Shown: positions 23,998-34,690 of the stretch, piece after piece
Layout: the number at the start of each line of letters is the position of its first letter
Position numbering within the stretch: the first letter of the stretch is position 1
NCBI RefSeq assembly: GCF_903995425.1
Contig: NC_050457.1
Location: forward strand, 53,914,846 to 53,978,845
Origin: Onychomys torridus
Taxonomy: Eukaryota > Chordata > Mammalia > Rodentia > Cricetidae
Length of the DNA stretch: 64,000 nt
Reading direction: 5' to 3'
Translations under genes and position numbers: made by a program
The notes under the pieces: generated by a model
Database searches by the model: none
Seen by the model: only the letters and a program-made list of their open reading frames with translations
Told to the model about the DNA's origin: nothing

Positions 23998-24151
23998 TTT
24001 TTTTTTTTTTAAGATAGAGTTTCTCTGGGTAACAGCCCTGACTGTCCTGGAACTAGCTTTGTAGACTAGACTGGCCTCAAATTCACAGAGATCCATCTGC
24101 CTCTGCCTCCTGAGTGCTGGGATTAAAGGCTTGTACCACCACCACCCAGCC
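23998..24151 (-). repeat. B1 SINE, antisense
   Basis: T tail at 23998, then 'gatagagtttctctgggtaacagccctgactgtcctgg', and 'gctgggattaaaggcttgtaccaccac' at the B1 head. A nearly full-length monomer. Confidence 0.93.
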
Positions 24152-25386
24152 AACTATTGGATTCTAATCTAAACATTTTAATGTGTCACCACAATTCCAA
24201 CATAGTTTTCTTCTCAGTAACTTATTGCTATTTTTATCCATTTTTTAAACAAAGACTTTAATTTACAAATTAACAGTAAAACTTACCTACTCCAGATTGT
24301 TGGAACCAGAAATAGCTTTTATTCAAAACATTGTATATGAAAAAATGTGTAATATTTGAGAGCTATTTCTAAATCCTTTGGCTATGAACTAATAGAGCCT
24401 ATCTAATTAAAGTTTTAGTTAAATGTATAATGATTATAAAATATTAATTTAAAATTAATCCTCTTCTCAAGGTTAATAGTGCAAATTCATTTTTAAATGA
24501 AAATGTTCAAAGAAATTGCTCAGAGCAACATTATTCATCATCATAATGCAAGCTAGTTGTTTTATAGAATGTACTAAAGCTATTTTTTATGTTTTATATA
24601 CTTCTCCAAATGTCTTAGATTTCTGAGACTATATCTTGCTAATCCTTCTGAGTTTTTAATTAAATTAAAATAACAGATTTAAACAAATCAAAACCACTGG
24701 TCTCACTGTAATTACAAAACTCACAATATTTTGCAAGACTATTTTTCTCTTGACAACTTTCATTCCATCATATTTTCTACTAATTTCCTTGCTTATACTT
24801 TGATTAAAAATGTATAAAGTGTTGGCCAGAGGTAAAAATAAAAATAACCTTAAAGAATAGACATATTTCTTGGCCCATTTTTTCTTCAGTTTAGTTATAT
24901 TGCTTGGCTACTGTGTGTGATAACTTTACAGTATTAAGATTGGCTTTTAAGAGCTAGATGATCTTGATTTACCTGTGTCCCATGACTTCAGAAGAAGGTG
25001 TATTCAGCAATGTCTTACCATCAGGTTATGGAGACTAACAAGAACAATAACATGCATTATTCTGACAGTGTCTATAGCACCTCAGTGACCAACAATTTAA
25101 ATGGAAGTAATCTACTCCCAACACTGGATTATTTTTATTTTATAGCTTATGAGAAATGGGAGATGAGTTATTGCCCCATATTGTTTACCTCTATTGAAAC
25201 TTCAGAATTCCTGAACATACTATGTATACTACTGTAAGAGAGGAGTAACCAATTCCTCACTCAAATGTTAACCCTGCAGAATATAATAATGAATGATATG
25301 TCTGGCACAATATAAAAATTGATGGATAGTGGCATGGATTCCTTAGGAGTAACTAATGACTTTCTGATTTGATTTAAAGTACACTC
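24152..25386. other. AT-rich single-copy DNA, no gene
   Basis: No recognisable repeat or gene. The 79-codon plus frame at 24998-25237 has no known motif and no supporting signals. Confidence 0.5.
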
Positions 25387-25863
25387 TGTGGTGATATTGT
25401 GTTCCCCAAAATATTTTGTATCCTAATAAACTTATCTGGGGTCAGAGAACAGAACAGCCACTAATTATAGAGGCCAGAAAATGGTGGAGACAGAGATCTA
25501 TCTGGATCTCTGTGAGTTTAAAGCCACACTGCAAACAGCCAGGCATGGTGACACATGCCTTTAATCCCAGGAAGTGAGCCTTTAATCCCAGGAAGTGATG
25601 GCAGAAAGCAGAAAGATATTTAAGGCATGAGGACCAGGAACTAGGGCTGGTTAAATTTTCAGGCTTTGGGTAGCAGTTCAGCTGAGATCCACTTGTATGA
25701 GGACTCAGAAGCTTCCAGTCTGAGGAAACATAATCAGCTGAGGAATTGGCGAGGTGAGGTGGCTGTGGCTTATTCTGTTTCTCTGATCTTCCAGCATTCA
25801 CCCCAATAAATGGCTCCAGGTTTGTTTTTATTAATAAGACCTTTTAAGATTTGTCCTATAGCA
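25387..25863 (+). mobile_element. B1-containing LTR-like element, copy 2
   Basis: Starts TGTGGTGATATTGTG and has 'aataaacttatctggggtcag'. A partial B1-like 'cagccaggcatggtgacacatgcctttaatccc' near 25538 is followed by a short tandem repeat of 'tttaatcccaggaagtga'. It ends near 'aataagaccttttaagattt'. No clear duplication. Confidence 0.65.
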
Positions 25864-26794
25864 CATGAGTTCATAAAATTGAACTCATGCTATAATTCTT
25901 AACCTGGCCAAGAAGCCAAAATAGGGTTGGTCACAGGAAAGAGGGTAGAATTTACTGCTATTATTCAAGTAAATGGGCATCATATCAAACTGTATCCTTG
26001 TTGCTAAAATTTATTTCCACAGAGACATAAACAATGTCTACACATTCCTCCTAGAGTTCCAACAACAAAAGTACAATTCAATAAATATTCAGTATGAGAA
26101 CCAATAAGCATATTATGTTTATTTCAGACCTATGGGGGAGTGGTTTGAGGCAGGAGCATGAATAATGTTGTACCCTCCACAGTGAGAAGCGTCCACCCAT
26201 CATGCACAATGATTGCTCCGTGTCACACAGATGGGAGTATTCTCTTATTCTTCACTCCCTATGTCTTCTAGTTATTTCCAAAGAACTAAAGACCATTTTC
26301 AGTTAATGAAGATTTGCATTCAAGGGACTGGGAAGGGGGGCTTATAAATATGTGGTGGTTTTATTATCCTCCACATTCTTTCCTTCAAAGATGGAATATC
26401 ATCAATTGAGTTGAGATGGCCTTTGCCTACCAATTTCATATAAACTCCTGAAGATGGTGGAGGTTTGGCTCAGAGGATAGTCCTGTTCAACAACCTAAAT
26501 TATATATGTAAGAGTGGAGCAGGTAGGACAACTACAGCTCTTCACCTCTTCTTCCTCTCATCCATATCCAGTCTAACCCTCAGATCTGCAGCAGACCACC
26601 TAGGGCAGCCCCCTTCCTCTTCCTTTCGCAGAGCTGTTCCTACAGACGTCTTCCCACTTATCCCGTTTTTCCAGAACCCACCTCCAGAAGGCACTTCTAA
26701 GAAATCTTCCAACCAAGCATGCAAGAGAAGATAGGTGAACTTCAGATATTCGGTATCCCATCTTTTCTTTAAACCAATTCCTCAGTTTCTTAGT
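25864..26794. other. No known gene; GC-richer spot with an 89-codon frame
   Basis: The plus frame 26465-26734 (89 codons) lies in a locally GC-richer stretch with several CpGs. It begins MAQRIVLF and ends in a basic tail. I recognise no domain, homologue or splice context, so I do not call it a gene. Confidence 0.4.
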
Positions 26795-27285
26795 TAAGTG
26801 AAGGAACACCATGACACCATGACCAAAAGCAAGTTGGGGAAGAACTGGTTTTTTGTTTGTTTGTTTGCTTGCTTGCTTTTATTGATTGATTGACTGACTG
26901 ATTGATTTTTAATCTTTTTATTTTTATTTTTGCCTACACTTCTCCATCACCATTAAGCATCAAATGAAGTCAGGAAAGGAACACAAACAGGGCAAGAACT
27001 TGGAGGTAGGAGCTGATCAGAGGACATGGTGGAGTGCTGCTTATGGGCTTGCTTCTCATGGCTTACACAGCTTGATTTCTTATAGAACCCAGGATTACTT
27101 GCTCAGAGATGGAACCACCCAGGATGGGATGGACCCTATCCCATCAATCTCTAACTAAAAAGAATTGCCCTACAGGCTTGCCTATAGACTGACTTTAGGA
27201 AGACATTGCTTACTTGAGGTTACATCCTCTCAGATGACTTTAGCTTCTGTCAAGTTGAAATAAAACTGTCTGGTACATCAATTCG
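26795..27285 (-). repeat. Common rodent interspersed repeat, antisense, with GTTT/GATT expansion
   Basis: Landmarks 'gaccaaaagcaagttgggga', 'ttcttatagaacccaggatta' and 'ttctgtcaagttga' belong to the same family as the copy at 59066-59485, in the opposite orientation. Simple GTTT, GCTT and GATT runs at 26850-26915 interrupt it. Family name not assigned. Confidence 0.65.
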
Positions 27286-27479
27286 CATACACAGCTCTAT
27301 AGAATACTGTCTGTTGTGGCTTCTTGTCACTCCCTGTCCACCATCTAGGGAGACTAAGCAGATCCTGACAGAATATCCTGCTTTCCTCCTCTGTGTGGAC
27401 CACAGCAGGTGCCTTCCCATCCCTTCAAGCCCATTTTATTGCTAGCTGTCAGCTCCTAAAGCCTAGAAACACATTCTAG
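27286..27479. other. Unassigned flank between repeats
   Basis: No gene or recognised repeat. Confidence 0.4.
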
Positions 27480-28298
27480 CAGAAAACCCAATATCTAAAA
27501 CCATCAGAATTCCAGAGAAATTTCTCATCATGCAACAAACAGACCAAAACTTCCTAAAAAACATACAGGGTGATAGAAATCATATAACAAAACACCAACA
27601 CAAAAAAAGACAGAACCAGATATCAGCACCTAGATTTACAATCACTCTAAACTCAGATGTCTAGATATCAGCAATAAAACAATATAAATAAAAACAAGAA
27701 CAATATGACACCATTAGAGCCCAGTAATCTTATTACAGTAGGCCCTAAGAAATGCAATGTTGCTAAAGCAAGATACAAGGACTGTAAGATAGCCTTTATG
27801 TTTAAGATAAAGGTCTTTTAAGTAAAAATGAATAAATCCCTTAAAGAAATCTAGGAAAACACAGCAGACTCTGAGTGGAAATGAATAAAGCAGTTCAAGA
27901 GTTGAAATTGAAAATAGAATCAATAAAAAAAAACAAAGTGATAGACATCTGAAAATAAAATAAATTAGAAATTTGAACAGAAATATCAAAGGCAATTCTC
28001 AAGACATGGGAGAGAGAATTTCAGCCATTGAAGACAAGATAGAAGAAATGGATACCTCAGTCAAAGAAATACTAAATCTAAAATTCTCCAGGAAGAAAAT
28101 ACCCAGGAAATCTGGGACATTATAAAATGACAAAATTATATGAATGACAGAATAATAGAAATAGAAAGACAGATACCCAAGTCAAAGGTCCAGAAAGTAT
28201 TCTAAACAAAATTATAGGAGAAAATTGATAGATACCTATCAAGATACAAAAATCATAGATAAAATGAAATAGGCTTGATCAGAAAAGAAATTTCCCTC

Positions 28299-28447
28299 AG
28301 CCAGCCAGTGGTGGCACATACCTTTAATCCCAGCACTTGGGAGGCAGAGGCAGGCTGATCTCTGTGAGTTCAAGGCCAGCCTAGGCTACATTGTCTTCCA
28401 GGAAAGGCACAAATCTACACAGAGAAATCCTGTCTCAAAAAAAAAAA
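28299..28447 (+). repeat. B1 SINE
   Basis: 'gccagtggtggcacatacctttaatcccagcacttggg' through 'ctgtctc' and an A tail ending at 28447. Nearly full length, inserted in the L1 ORF1 remnant, with 'ttccctcagc' on both sides as a likely duplication (28290-28299 and 28448-28457). Confidence 0.94.
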
Positions 28448-28521
28448 TTCCCTCAGCAAATAATGATCACAAAAATAATCTTAAAAAACAAAGAAAGAGT
28501 ATTAAAAGCTTCAAGGGAAAA

Positions 28522-28524
<3 letters not shown>

Positions 28525-28565
<41 letters not shown>
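28525..28565. repeat. (AT)n microsatellite, about 20 units
   Basis: Uninterrupted AT run. It creates Ile-Tyr repeats in overlapping frames, which are artefacts. Confidence 0.97.
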
Positions 28566-28572
<7 letters not shown>

Positions 28573-29658
28573 CAACAAACTTCTCAAATGGAGACTTTAA
28601 AAGTTACAAGGGAATAGACAGATGTTCTACAGAATCTGAGAGACCACAGAATCCTGTCCAGAAATGTATATACACAAAAAAGTTCAATCATAAGAGATGT
28701 TGGAAAAAAGATATTCAACCAAGTTTAGCAAGTGAGGCAGTATCTGTCTGTAAATCCCTGCTAAAGAAAGTGTTGGACAAAAACTACAATGGGAAGAGGT
28801 TAACCACACCAAGAAAAAAATAAGGAATGAATAAAACAACACCTAGGAACAAAACAGCAAGATTTAACAGTGCTCAAACCTTAAATTCCCCAATGAAAAG
28901 ATACAGACTAACACTCTCTATACCTATTCTATATAGTACTTGAAGTCTAAGCTATAACAATAAGGCAACTGATGGAGATTAAAGCTATACAAATTGGAAA
29001 GGAAGAAGTCAATGAATCCCTACTTGATGATGATATGATAATATTCAAAAGTAAACCTAAAATTCCATCAGGAAATCCTACAAGTGACAAACACTTCCAA
29101 CAAGTAGCAATATTAAATATGAAGTCAGAAATTAACTCATCAGTAGCTTTTCTGTATACAAATGTCAAACTAAGGAAAATAGAAATCAGGGACACAAAAC
29201 CTTTCACAATAGCCCCAAATAATATGAAGTATCTTGAGGTAATTCTCATGAAACAAGTGAAACTTGTATGATAAAATCTTTAAAACATTGAAGGAAGAAA
29301 TTGAAGAATATATCAGAAGGTGAAAAGATCCTCCATGCTCATGGATTGGTAGAATTAATATAGTAATAAATATTCATTCTACCAAAAACAATTTATAGAT
29401 TCAGTGCAATTCCCATCAAAATGCACTACACTACTCTTAAAGGACAATTCTCAGCTTCATATGGAGACACAAAAACCCAGGATAGCCAAAACATCCCTAA
29501 ATAACCAAAGAAATGTGGGAAATATTGCCATCCAATATTTCAAGTTGTACTACATAACTATAGTAATAAGAACAGCATGGCACTGATGTAAAACAGAAAT
29601 TGTTCATCAATGAAATGAAATTATTCACCTAGGCATAAATCCACACACCTATAGGCAC

Positions 29659-29712
29659 CTTCTTCTTCTTCTTCTTCTTCTCTTCTTTCTTTCTTTCTTT
29701 ATTTATTTTAAG
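29659..29712. repeat. (CTT)n/(CTTT)n microsatellite
   Basis: CTT units followed by CTTT units, inside the L1 remnant. Confidence 0.93.
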
Positions 29713-29878
29713 AAGCCAGAAAAACACAATGGGGGAAACATAAAAGTCTTCAACAAATGGTGCTGGTCAAACTCATGTTCGCATGTAGAAGGATGCAAAC
29801 AGATTGATACCTATCATCCTGCATGAGCTTAAACCCCAATGGGATCAAAACTCTCAACATGAGACTAGACACAGTGAA

Positions 29879-30125
29879 CTGTACCTGAAGTTTTCCTGTG
29901 TCCTGCCTGGTCCTCAGCTGCTCAGATCTAAGTAAATACACAGAGGCTTATATTAATAAAAACTGGTTGGCCTCTCTAACAGTCTGATAAAAAAGAAAAG
30001 AAAAGAAAAACTATTTGGCCTTTAGCTCAGGCCTTCTACTGACTAGCTCTTACACTTAAACTCAGCCCAATTCTGTTAATCTGTATGTCACCACATGTTC
30101 CATGGCTTTACCTGTGTGCCATTAC
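29879..30125 (-). mobile_element. LTR fragment (ERVK-type, mys-like superfamily), antisense
   Basis: Starts 'tgtacctgaagttttcc', followed by 'gctcagatctaagtaaatac', 'cagaggcttatattaataaaaac' and 'cttacacttaaactcagccc'. It is a 3'-half LTR joined to the broken L1; a short GAAAA repeat lies inside. Same subfamily as 49391-49559. Confidence 0.65.
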
Positions 30126-30914
30126 AGTGAATCTAATAGATTAGAAATAGAATAGCCTTGAACTGTTGGCACAGAAAAAGATTTCCTGAATAGGACATCA
30201 ATAACAATTTTGGCAGTCACCAATATCATTCATTTGCATGTATATACCAAGTACCTTAATTCTTTAATTTTTTTTAATAATGAGGTATTTGAAATATTGG
30301 CCTAGTTATATTTAGCTTGCAATAGACTTATCACTTCATGTTTATAAGGTGGAATGTACTCTGTGTCTATCATTTCCTCAGGTAGGCACTTAGAGGTGAT
30401 TTCACAAATTTCATTATTTTGTTCTTTCATCACAGCATCTATAATACAAAGTCTATACTAATCTATCTTAGAAGCTTAAGTCTTTTATATTTTGTGGGCT
30501 TTATACTGAGAATAAGAGTATAATGATAAACAAGAGATAATTTTATGTAATATAATTTTAAAAAGTTACACAAACATGTAGTTTCCTATTTGCTATGAAT
30601 ATTGTTGACATACTAATTATTTATTTCATTTCATTTTTTATGATTTAAAAGTAAATGGAAAGTATATCTGGGTGTTCAAAAATTTAAAAACTGGTTTTCC
30701 ATACTCTTTTTCAAGAGTCACTCTGTCAAATTTTTTTCTGTTATGATTTATAATACTATAAAGCATTGATGTGTTAAAAAAAAACCCTTCAAATAACAAG
30801 ATAACAAACATTACTCTCATTTGTTACTTGTTCACTGGTTTATTCATTCCTTTTATTGGACCTGGTCTATATTGCCAAGAAAGGCTGTCTTCCCAGCTTT
30901 TTTTTTTCCTGTCT
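30126..30914. other. AT-rich single-copy DNA, no gene
   Basis: Nothing recognisable apart from the duplication copy ctgtct at 30909-30914. Confidence 0.5.
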
Positions 30915-31227
30915 TGTAGAGAGCTGCGCACAGCCACGCCTCAAAGATGGCGCCGGCTTCTGCCTTCCACCTTCCCAACGGTGAGCGCTCTCTGAGATAA
31001 ACAACTCCTTAATTGGCTAAGGCTGAGAATCTGGCTTGCTTACATGCACCTAGACCTATTGGTAGTGCCCACGTGGCATATCAGGGTTGGCTACCCACTG
31101 ATTACTTAAGGCTGTGAGCGGGTTTCCCCAGGGTCAGAAGTCAGAAGATAGTTCAAGGTTCCTGAGTAAACTGCTGAAAGAAGAGCCTGGTGTCACGTCT
31201 TCCTTGCTGGTCGAGGTGGTCGCAGCA
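30915..31227 (+). mobile_element. IAP-like solo LTR with perfect 6-bp duplication
   Basis: A 313-bp LTR. It starts TGTAGAGAGCTGCGCACAGC, has 'caaagatggcgccggcttctg', 'ataaacaactccttaattgg' and 'tcgaggtggtcgcagca', and ends in CA. These blocks follow the order of rodent intracisternal A-particle and related class II LTRs. The 6-bp ctgtct flanks it at 30909-30914 and 31228-31233 without change, so insertion and LTR-LTR recombination are probably recent relative to the other ERVs here. The overlapping open frame running past the LTR end is chance. Confidence 0.85.
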
Positions 31228-31233
31228 CTGTCT

Positions 31234-31444
31234 CAACTACTTTAATGCTAGGATTACTAGTGTCTACTGGTCAATATTTGCTAATGTAATTAAAGAAGAT
31301 AAATTTGTTTTTCCAGTGAGAATTGATAAGTCACAGTATTCTGAAAAATTACCTATGTTCTCCTTGTTCCCCAAAGTGACTTTTGCAAAGTCAAACATTA
31401 ACATCTAGTTTGTCTCTTAATAAATTTTGATTAAATTAAAGAAT
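31234..31444. other. Short single-copy spacer between two solo LTRs
   Basis: No gene. Bases 31440-31444 (agaat) are the left duplication of the next LTR. Confidence 0.5.
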
Positions 31445-31979
31445 TGAACAGGCTGGATGGCCAAGCTAGGGCGTTCATAGGCTCCTCTAGCAGCCCTGGC
31501 ATGGACCAGGCCTTAGTTTCAGGTCACTGGAATGGACTGGAGCTGAGCAAGCAATTCTCAGGAAAACCACAACTTAGGGGCTACCAATCAACTGGTGCCC
31601 CCAAGCCTCCTGCTGGCTCAGCAGGCCCCCAAATCTCTTCTGCTGGCTCAGCAGGTATCCCCTAGACTTCTGCTAGCTAAAGATAGCTTTCCCTACCCTC
31701 TAGTCAACAAGCCTATAGACACTGTACCCCACCACCACCACCAATGGGCCCCTAACCAATACAGCCTTACACCAATCAACTCCCAGAGTAATCTTTCCTC
31801 CACCATTCAACACCAGATTAATCCCTCCTCTCTGGAATTCCCTAATTCTGCTTAAAAGGAGTTTGCTAACCCCCTTTAGAGTCACTATTTGCCACCCCAT
31901 CATGCTGGAAATGAATGCTCTTGCTAAATTGCATATCTGACTGTTGGTCTTTCTTTAGGACTTCTATTGGACCCTAACA
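31445..31979 (+). mobile_element. Solo LTR with perfect 5-bp duplication (ERV1-like or unclassified)
   Basis: A 535-bp LTR, TGAACAGG...CCCTAACA. A repeated 'tgctggctcagcaggc' block lies near 31609 and 31640, a TATA-like 'cttaaaagga' near 31851 and a polyadenylation-like region near 31908. It is flanked by agaat at 31440-31444 and 31980-31984. The same 3' end (ttaggggt reversed) is seen in the minus-strand LTRs at 51539 and 52268. Overlapping open frames are not coding. Confidence 0.75.
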
Positions 31980-31984
31980 AGAAT

Positions 31985-32382
31985 AAGAAGGAATTATCTT
32001 TTACATGTGTTATCTGATGTGAATAACCACTTGGTTTAATTGAAGGTCTGTATTCCAGTAATTTTAACTCAGATTCTCAAATCAATTAATTCAGAAAAAA
32101 AATGAAGATTAAATTAGAAATGAAATTTCTTCTCATGAGTGTTCAATTGGGGGAATACTGTCAGTATATTTGCCCTTTTGATGACTTGGATGTGTGGTAT
32201 GTTCAGTGAAATACTCTAGACAAAGAATGAATAATAGTTCATGATCTTTTTTGTGAAATGTAAAGCAAATAAGTACAATGTACTGTCTGAAACCTTTGTT
32301 CAGGAAAGATGGAAAGAAGCCATGGGCCATGGTAAGGCATCATTATGGTGAGCGCATGTATGGTAGATTATGGGTGGGAGAG
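31985..32382. other. Single-copy DNA, no gene
   Basis: Nothing recognised. Bases 32377-32382 (ggagag) are the left duplication of ERV copy C. Confidence 0.5.
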
Positions 32383-32930
32383 TGTAGTTAGAGTTTTCCT
32401 GCCCGGCCCACAGTCAGGACAAATCTCTCCTATCCGCCAGTCCCATAGTTGCTCAGACCTAAACAAGTAAGCATATAGAGACTTATATTGTTTATAAACT
32501 GTATGGCCATGGCTGCAGATTCTCTGTGTAATATCCATATTTGTAAGACTGAAACACCACTGTGGCTGCTGGCTCCACCCACCTCAGCTTCCCAAAGTGG
32601 CAGTGGTACAGTTTACCACAAGCTCTGGGTCTGGAGCCATGTGTACCATCAACTATCAGAAGCAGTTCTATCAAAGCAGTGCATAGCCCAGAAACTTTTT
32701 TTTTTTTTTTAACTAGCAAAGGCTAAATCCACCATGCAGCAGAGTAAAGTGCCACTTGTAGACTCCTCATTCCCGCCACAATGCAGGTCAGACGCATATG
32801 CCAGGAATCCGCCATAGTAGCTCAAACCATCAGGCTGCCACTAACTTGAGAGAGACAATTAGGAAGCTGTTTTTAGCTCTGTTTTAGAATCTTTTTTTCT
32901 CAGGTTTTAGGTGGAAACTCTTGCCAATAC

Positions 32931-32941
32931 GTTGGGCGCCA
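32931..32941 (-). other. tRNA-Lys type primer binding site of ERV copy C
   Basis: The reverse strand reads tggcgcccaac two bases after the LTR end, matching the start of the tRNA-Lys(1,2) primer site. Confidence 0.8.
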
Positions 32942-32943
32942 TT

Positions 32944-33298
32944 TGTAGTTAGAGTTTTCCTGTCTGGCCCACAGTCAGGACAAATCTCTCTTACTCCCCA
33001 GTCCCACAGTTGCTCAGACCCAAACAAGTAAGCACACAGAGACTTATATTGCTTATAAACTGTATGGCTATGGCAGGCTTCTTGGTATCTAGTTCTTCTA
33101 TCTTAAATTAATCCATTTCTATTAGTCTATACTTTGCCACTTGGTTCATGGCTTACCTGTACCTTACATTTTCCTTGTAATGGTCTCTCTACTCAGCATT
33201 CCACTTCCCAGAATTCTCTTCTCTCTTGTTCCACCTATATTTCTTGCCTGGCCACTGGCCAAACAGCATTTTATTTATAAAGAGCAATATCCATAGCA
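32944..33298 (-). repeat. 5' LTR of ERV copy C
   Basis: 355 bp, TGCTATGGATATTGC ... CTCTAACTACA on the minus strand. Same subfamily as the tail-to-tail pair at 19419-20137. Confidence 0.85.
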
Positions 33299-33359
33299 GA
33301 AGAGAGAGGCTTATGTCTTATAGAGAGAGATGGACCTGAAGAGGTAAAGACTGTGAAGA

Positions 33360-34690
33360 ACAGGCTAAATGTTGGAGGCTTGCTTGCCATCTGGGGACAT
33401 GGTATCATCTGGTCTTGTGCTGCTGCTAAGTGCCATATCTAGGTCCCTGGCCCTACCACCACCATGATTCTTGTCGATGTCCATGGCCCCCATTACTAAT
33501 GTGAGGGGTAAGAATACATGATGTCAGACAGCCACATATGACCACATAGGTGCCCTAGGCCATGCCACTGCAATGACCTTCCTGATCTGAAAGGCCTTGG
33601 CTGCTGCCTGGGGTCATAGAGTCATTCAGGCTTGAATTGTGACCAGGGACCATATCTGGGTCTATTGCCCTACCACAGGCAGGATCTGGGCTAATATACA
33701 TGATGCTTGTAACTGGTGGAGTTCCTGTGGCTGTCCAGGGTCTAAACCCCACTGGGGCTGTGTAGGGACAGGAGGGTCACCTTACAGTCATGATGATGCC
33801 TATCTGAGTGGCCTGAACTCCTACCCATGGCAACATCTGGTCCCAAGATGCTGACACTGCTAATGACCATGTCTGGGTCCATGGTCCTACAGCAGCTAGG
33901 CTCTGTATGGATGTCCATTTCTCATATTGATTCAGGGTCCATGCAAACCATGTGTTGAAGCCTGAGGGCCCTGGTGAGCTAATCCTGAACCTCCCATCTA
34001 TAGGACAATGGACTCTACATGAGAAAGCTGTCCCTGACCCTAATAGAAGAGCTAGCCCTTCACACTTGGGGAAAGCTCACCCCACCCTTCACCATGGGCC
34101 TGGGAGAGCTGTTTCTTTCCCCATTGTCGGAGAAGAACGGACTGACAGCCTCAGCTGCAATCTAGGCACACATCCAGGGTTTGGAGTTGGCACACCCCAA
34201 CAACTACCACATCTACTATCTTCTGGAGTGTGTGAAGGGACTGACTGTGTGGAACCACAGCTGCAGGATCTCCATGACTCAGGGCAACAGCAGGTTGTAG
34301 GAGATAAATGTTGATGGGGTCCAGTATTAATGATGTACCAAAGACTTAAACCTGACCAACCAACCACTCATTACAAAATGAACACTTGCAAGTAAATCTG
34401 GTTAGACAAAAGGATGTATTGCATGATACACAGCAGCTCCCAGTGCCACTAAGATGAATGAAGAGGCAATGGAGATGTGGGACAGACAGAGGAGAAATTT
34501 TTTCTTTTCTTTTTAACATTTTTATTAATGTTTATTTTTATCATATTTTTATTCTTTTTTTAGCCATTCTTTGGGGGACACTATGAGAATGAGGGGTGGA
34601 TATAAAGGGACTGGAAGATGAGTGAAATTAGTGTGCATGACGTGAAATTCTCAAAGAATTAATAAAAATGGAAAAAGAAAACATTGTGAG
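33360..34690 (+). repeat. Old rodent L1 3' UTR with degenerate internal repeats
   Basis: The GC-richer part (33400-34000) is a series of diverged repeats around 'ccatatctgggtc', 'ccatgtctgggtccatgg' and 'gatgtccat', typical of old rodent L1 3' UTRs. The end near 34590-34680 ('atgagtgaaattagtgtgca', 'ctcaaagaattaataaaaa') is the usual L1 3' end. The 120-codon frame at 33952-34314 falls in this UTR and is not a gene. Confidence 0.72.

Larger units (their letters stand above)
27480..29878 (+). pseudogene. Decayed L1 with ORF1 and late ORF2 remnants
   Basis: Bases 27480-28850 match L1 ORF1 in sense order, for example 'agaagaaatggatacctcagt', 'cccaggaaatctgggacat' and 'gagaccacagaatcctg'. From about 28890 the sequence jumps to late ORF2 reverse transcriptase. 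The frame 28972-29271 corresponds to the region around the catalytic Asp-Asp pair, which reads SLLDDDMI here. Most of ORF2 upstream is deleted, many stops and shifts are present, and the 3' end is lost at an LTR fragment. A B1 and two microsatellites are inserted. Not functional. Confidence 0.8.
32383..33298 (-). mobile_element. ERV copy C: deleted mys-like provirus, antisense
   Basis: In minus orientation it has a full 5' LTR (32944-33298), a tRNA-Lys type primer binding site (32931-32941) and about 415 bp of 5' leader. The leader joins directly to the last 130 bp of a 3' LTR (32383-32515). A single internal deletion therefore removed the body and the start of the 3' LTR. The duplication is ggagag (32377-32382) and gaagag (33299-33304), five of six matching. 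The leader matches copy D at 48960-49383. Confidence 0.8.

Noticed and set aside
25442..25801. 119-codon minus-strand frame
   Set aside because: It is antisense to a B1-containing LTR-like element. Homologous frames are not conserved in the other two copies.
28521..28823. Frame with Ile-Tyr repeats and a Lys-rich tail
   Set aside because: An AT microsatellite inside a decayed L1 ORF1; the repeat residues are an artefact.
33952..34314. 120-codon frame in GC-richer DNA
   Set aside because: It falls within an old L1 3' UTR with degenerate internal repeats and ends at no recognisable domain.
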